Assembly: GCA_013697265.1 (NCBI GenBank)
Contig: JACCXE010000144.1
Span: forward strand, 1 to 8,600
DNA from: Actinomycetota bacterium
GTDB taxonomy: Bacteria; Actinomycetota; Acidimicrobiia; Acidimicrobiales; JACCXE01
DNA length: 8,600 nucleotides
Direction of reading: 5' to 3'
Made by a program: the position numbers and the translations under genes. The notes under the pieces were generated by a model. It did not search any database. It was not told where the DNA came from and saw nothing but the letters and a program-made list of their open reading frames with translations. Positions within the stretch are counted from its first letter, which is position 1; every line of letters begins with the position of its first letter. Positions 7,189 through 8,600 of the stretch are shown piece after piece.

Positions 7189-8342
7189 GTCGACGCCGGC
7201 ACCATGCCCATCAGCTCGGCGTAGTTACCCGAGTAGAAGCGCTCGACTGCGTCGGGGCTGGTGCCAGCCAGTGACGCCTCGAACTTGCCCAGCGGATCCT
7301 TGCCACCTTCCGGGTGCGGGTAGTCCGACGAGAACATGAACAGCTCGTCACCGGCGTGCTCGATGAGCCAACCGACTGGCTCGTGGGGGAACGGCGTGAA
7401 CTTCACCTGGCGCCGTATGTAGTCCGACGCCTTCTCGGGCAGCGCGGCAAGGAGCGGTTCGGTCTTCTTGAAGCTGCGTTGGGCGAAGTCCATTCGCTCG
7501 AGGAGGGAGATGACCCACCCGGCGCCTTGTTCGATCACACCGCACCGCAGGTGGGGGTACCGCTCGAACACGCCGTCGAGGACCATGGCCGTGAGGAAGA
7601 CCTCCGGACCGAAGTTCAGCACCATGAAGTCTTTGGCGCGCACGCCCTCGCCACCGTCACCGAGCATGTCGCCCGGCATCGGTCGCCCGTTGTTGACAAA
7701 CGCGGGATCGAGCGGGTTGCCGCCGCCACCGAGGTGGAGCATGAACGGGACGCCGGCCTCGGCCAGGCGGGCCCACACCCCGTCGTACGCAGGATGCGTC
7801 GGGGAGATGTCGCGTGCCGGCGCCGACGGGAGGAGCACAGAACCACAACCGGCGGCGATGGCGTCGTCGACGGCGACCGCCGCCCGGTCCGGGTCGACGA
7901 GTGGCACTTGGCCCACGCCGACGAGGCGATGGTCGGCACCGCAAAACTCGGCGATGCCACGGTTGTGGGCGTCAGCGCCGCCGTACACGACGTCGAGGTC
8001 GGCGGCCGACTCGTACTGCCCGACCGAGAAGGTCGAGAACACCAGCTGGCGCTCGAAGCCGAGCAGGTCGAGGGCTCGGCTGCGCAGCGCCGGGTCGAAG
8101 GAGCCGAGCGCCGACCAACCCTTGCGGGTCATGAGCTCGTCCTCGGCCGCCGCCATCGCCGACGGGTCGTCGTAGTGGCGCCCGACGGCGGCAACCGCCT
8201 CGTGCGCCAATCGGTCCTTGCCGCCCAGGTACGGCTGCAACTTCGGGCGGATCTCCGGATCGGCGTAGCTCGCCAGCCACTCCGGCGTCTCCATGAGGTG
8301 GCTGTCGGCGTCGAAGTAGGTGCGTCCAGCTGCGTAGGGCAT
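7185..8342 (-). CDS. Amidohydrolase_2 family metal-dependent hydrolase (385 aa)
   Basis: This is a cytoplasmic TIM-barrel enzyme of the group that includes ACMSD-like decarboxylases and related ring-cleavage or amide hydrolases. The N-terminal metal motif is FDADSH (10-15). Further conserved positions are His203 in FMLHLGGG, His264 in YPHLR, Glu271 in GVIEQGAG, and the C-terminal SSDYPHPEGG (338-347), where Asp340 is the expected metal ligand or catalytic acid. The motif spacing and total length suit a full-length member; no signal peptide is seen. The ATG start is preceded by GGAGGA. It is the first gene of the operon and overlaps the next one by CTGA. Co-transcription with a HAAT importer and an MFS carrier suggests it acts on the imported compound or a product of it; the substrate and the reaction (hydrolysis or decarboxylation) cannot be told from the sequence. 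Confidence 0.9.
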   Translation of the reverse strand: MPYAAGRTYFDADSHLMETPEWLASYADPEIRPKLQPYLGGKDRLAHEAVAAVGRHYDDPSAMAAAEDELMTRKGWSALGSFDPALRSRALDLLGFERQLVFSTFSVGQYESAADLDVVYGGADAHNRGIAEFCGADHRLVGVGQVPLVDPDRAAVAVDDAIAAGCGSVLLPSAPARDISPTHPAYDGVWARLAEAGVPFMLHLGGGGNPLDPAFVNNGRPMPGDMLGDGGEGVRAKDFMVLNFGPEVFLTAMVLDGVFERYPHLRCGVIEQGAGWVISLLERMDFAQRSFKKTEPLLAALPEKASDYIRRQVKFTPFPHEPVGWLIEHAGDELFMFSSDYPHPEGGKDPLGKFEASLAGTSPDAVERFYSGNYAELMGMVPAST

Positions 8343-8475
8343 GGATCCTCCGGTGGTCGGTCAGCGGCAAGTCTCGCGCACGTCACACTCGCGAAAGGCG
8401 GCTCAACTCGGGACTGGCACCCGCGCCCGTGATGCGGTCTCGCGACATCACAAGGTGCGGACGAGAGTCTGTGAG
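8343..8475 (-). other. Intergenic region between tRNA-Leu and the operon; promoter expected but not identifiable
   Basis: 133 bases without a gene. It holds the amidohydrolase Shine-Dalgarno, an imperfectly structured inverted repeat (GTGATG...CATCAC, 8429-8451, 6-bp arms, 11-base spacer) and the outer copy of a 13-base repeat of the tRNA 3' end. TTGAGC near 8393 could be a -35-like element, but no good -10 lies at the right distance. The operon promoter should be here, or transcription may read through from the tRNA. The inverted repeat could be an operator, which is only a guess. Confidence 0.35.
8346..8351 (-). promoter_or_regulatory. Shine-Dalgarno of the amidohydrolase gene
   Basis: GGAGGA on the minus strand directly before the ATG at 8342 (core GGAGG four bases away). 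It supports this start and is the only junction-independent ribosome-binding site of the operon. Confidence 0.75.
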
Positions 8476-8487
8476 TGCGGACGAGAG
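8455..8487. repeat. 13-base direct repeat duplicating the tRNA-Leu 3' end
   Basis: GTGCGGACGAGAG occurs at 8455-8467 and again at 8475-8487, a 20-base period. The second copy covers the discriminator base, the 3' strand of the acceptor stem and the edge of the T-arm of the tRNA-Leu gene; the first copy is outside the gene, on its 3' side. The repeat is exact and visible. Such duplications of tRNA 3' ends can be remnants of integrase attachment sites or slippage products. Confidence 0.75.
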
Positions 8488-8557
8488 GACTCGAACCTCC
8501 ACATCTTTCGATACAGGGACCTAAACCCTGCGCGTCTGCCAGTTTCGCCACGCCCGC
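8476..8557 (-). tRNA. tRNA-Leu (anticodon UAG)
   Basis: The 82-base minus-strand cloverleaf is type II. The acceptor strand GCGGGCG (5' end at 8557) pairs with CGTCCGC (8483-8477, one G-U), followed by discriminator A at 8476; CCA is not encoded. The anticodon arm is CAGGG-TTTAGGT-CCCTG, giving UAG, which reads CUA and, with wobble, other CUN leucine codons. The long variable arm forms ATC-GAAA-GAT, as expected for tRNA-Leu, and the T-arm has loop TTCGAGT. Weak promoter-like hexamers lie upstream (GCGTTA at 8596-8591 and TAACCT at 8573-8568, 17 bases apart), consistent with a very short leader, but I would not rely on them. Confidence 0.95.
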
Positions 8558-8600
8558 GTGATCGGACAGGTTAGGAGAAGGGCGTAGATTTAACGCATGG

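Noticed and set aside
8429..8451. Inverted repeat downstream of the tRNA as an intrinsic terminator
   Set aside because: Only 6-bp arms with an 11-base spacer and no T-run on either strand.
8597..8600. ATG at the right edge as start of a divergent plus-strand gene
   Set aside because: Only four bases are visible, and the AGGAG at 8574-8578 is too far away to be its ribosome-binding site.

Overview
The window looks like a high-GC actinomycete chromosome, possibly class Acidimicrobiia or a relative. This is inferred from the very high GC, the frequent GTG starts and the actinobacterial style of the transporter ATPase motifs; no marker gene fixes the taxonomy. All real genes lie on the minus strand, so the operon reads from right to left. 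There is no gene-free stretch longer than about 300 bases.

Layout in transcription order. A tRNA-Leu(UAG) lies at 8476-8557. After a 133-base gap with no convincing promoter comes a metal-dependent amidohydrolase of the Amidohydrolase_2 type (8342-7185). Next is an unrecognised exported, single-pass membrane protein (7188-6280) that appears to start at CTG. Then comes a single polypeptide carrying both permease domains of a branched-chain amino acid type (HAAT/Liv) ABC importer, LivH-LivM (6283-4205). It is followed by a 988-residue polypeptide that joins a complete Major Facilitator Superfamily transporter to both Liv ATPases, in the order MFS-LivF-LivG (4208-1242). Last is a periplasmic-binding-fold substrate-binding protein (1245 to the window edge, C-terminus missing).

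All four gene junctions are 4-base NTGA overlaps (CTGA, ATGA, GTGA, GTGA), so the five genes are almost certainly one translationally coupled operon. The encoded machine is a complete HAAT importer condensed into three polypeptides (binding protein, LivHM, MFS-LivFG), with a secondary transporter covalently attached to the ATPases, an extra exported membrane protein and a candidate catabolic hydrolase.

The most unusual item is the MFS-LivF-LivG fusion, which joins an ion- or gradient-driven carrier to the nucleotide-binding domains of a different transporter class. I infer uptake and processing of an organic acid, amide or (aromatic) ring-cleavage type compound. The actual substrate cannot be read from the sequence.
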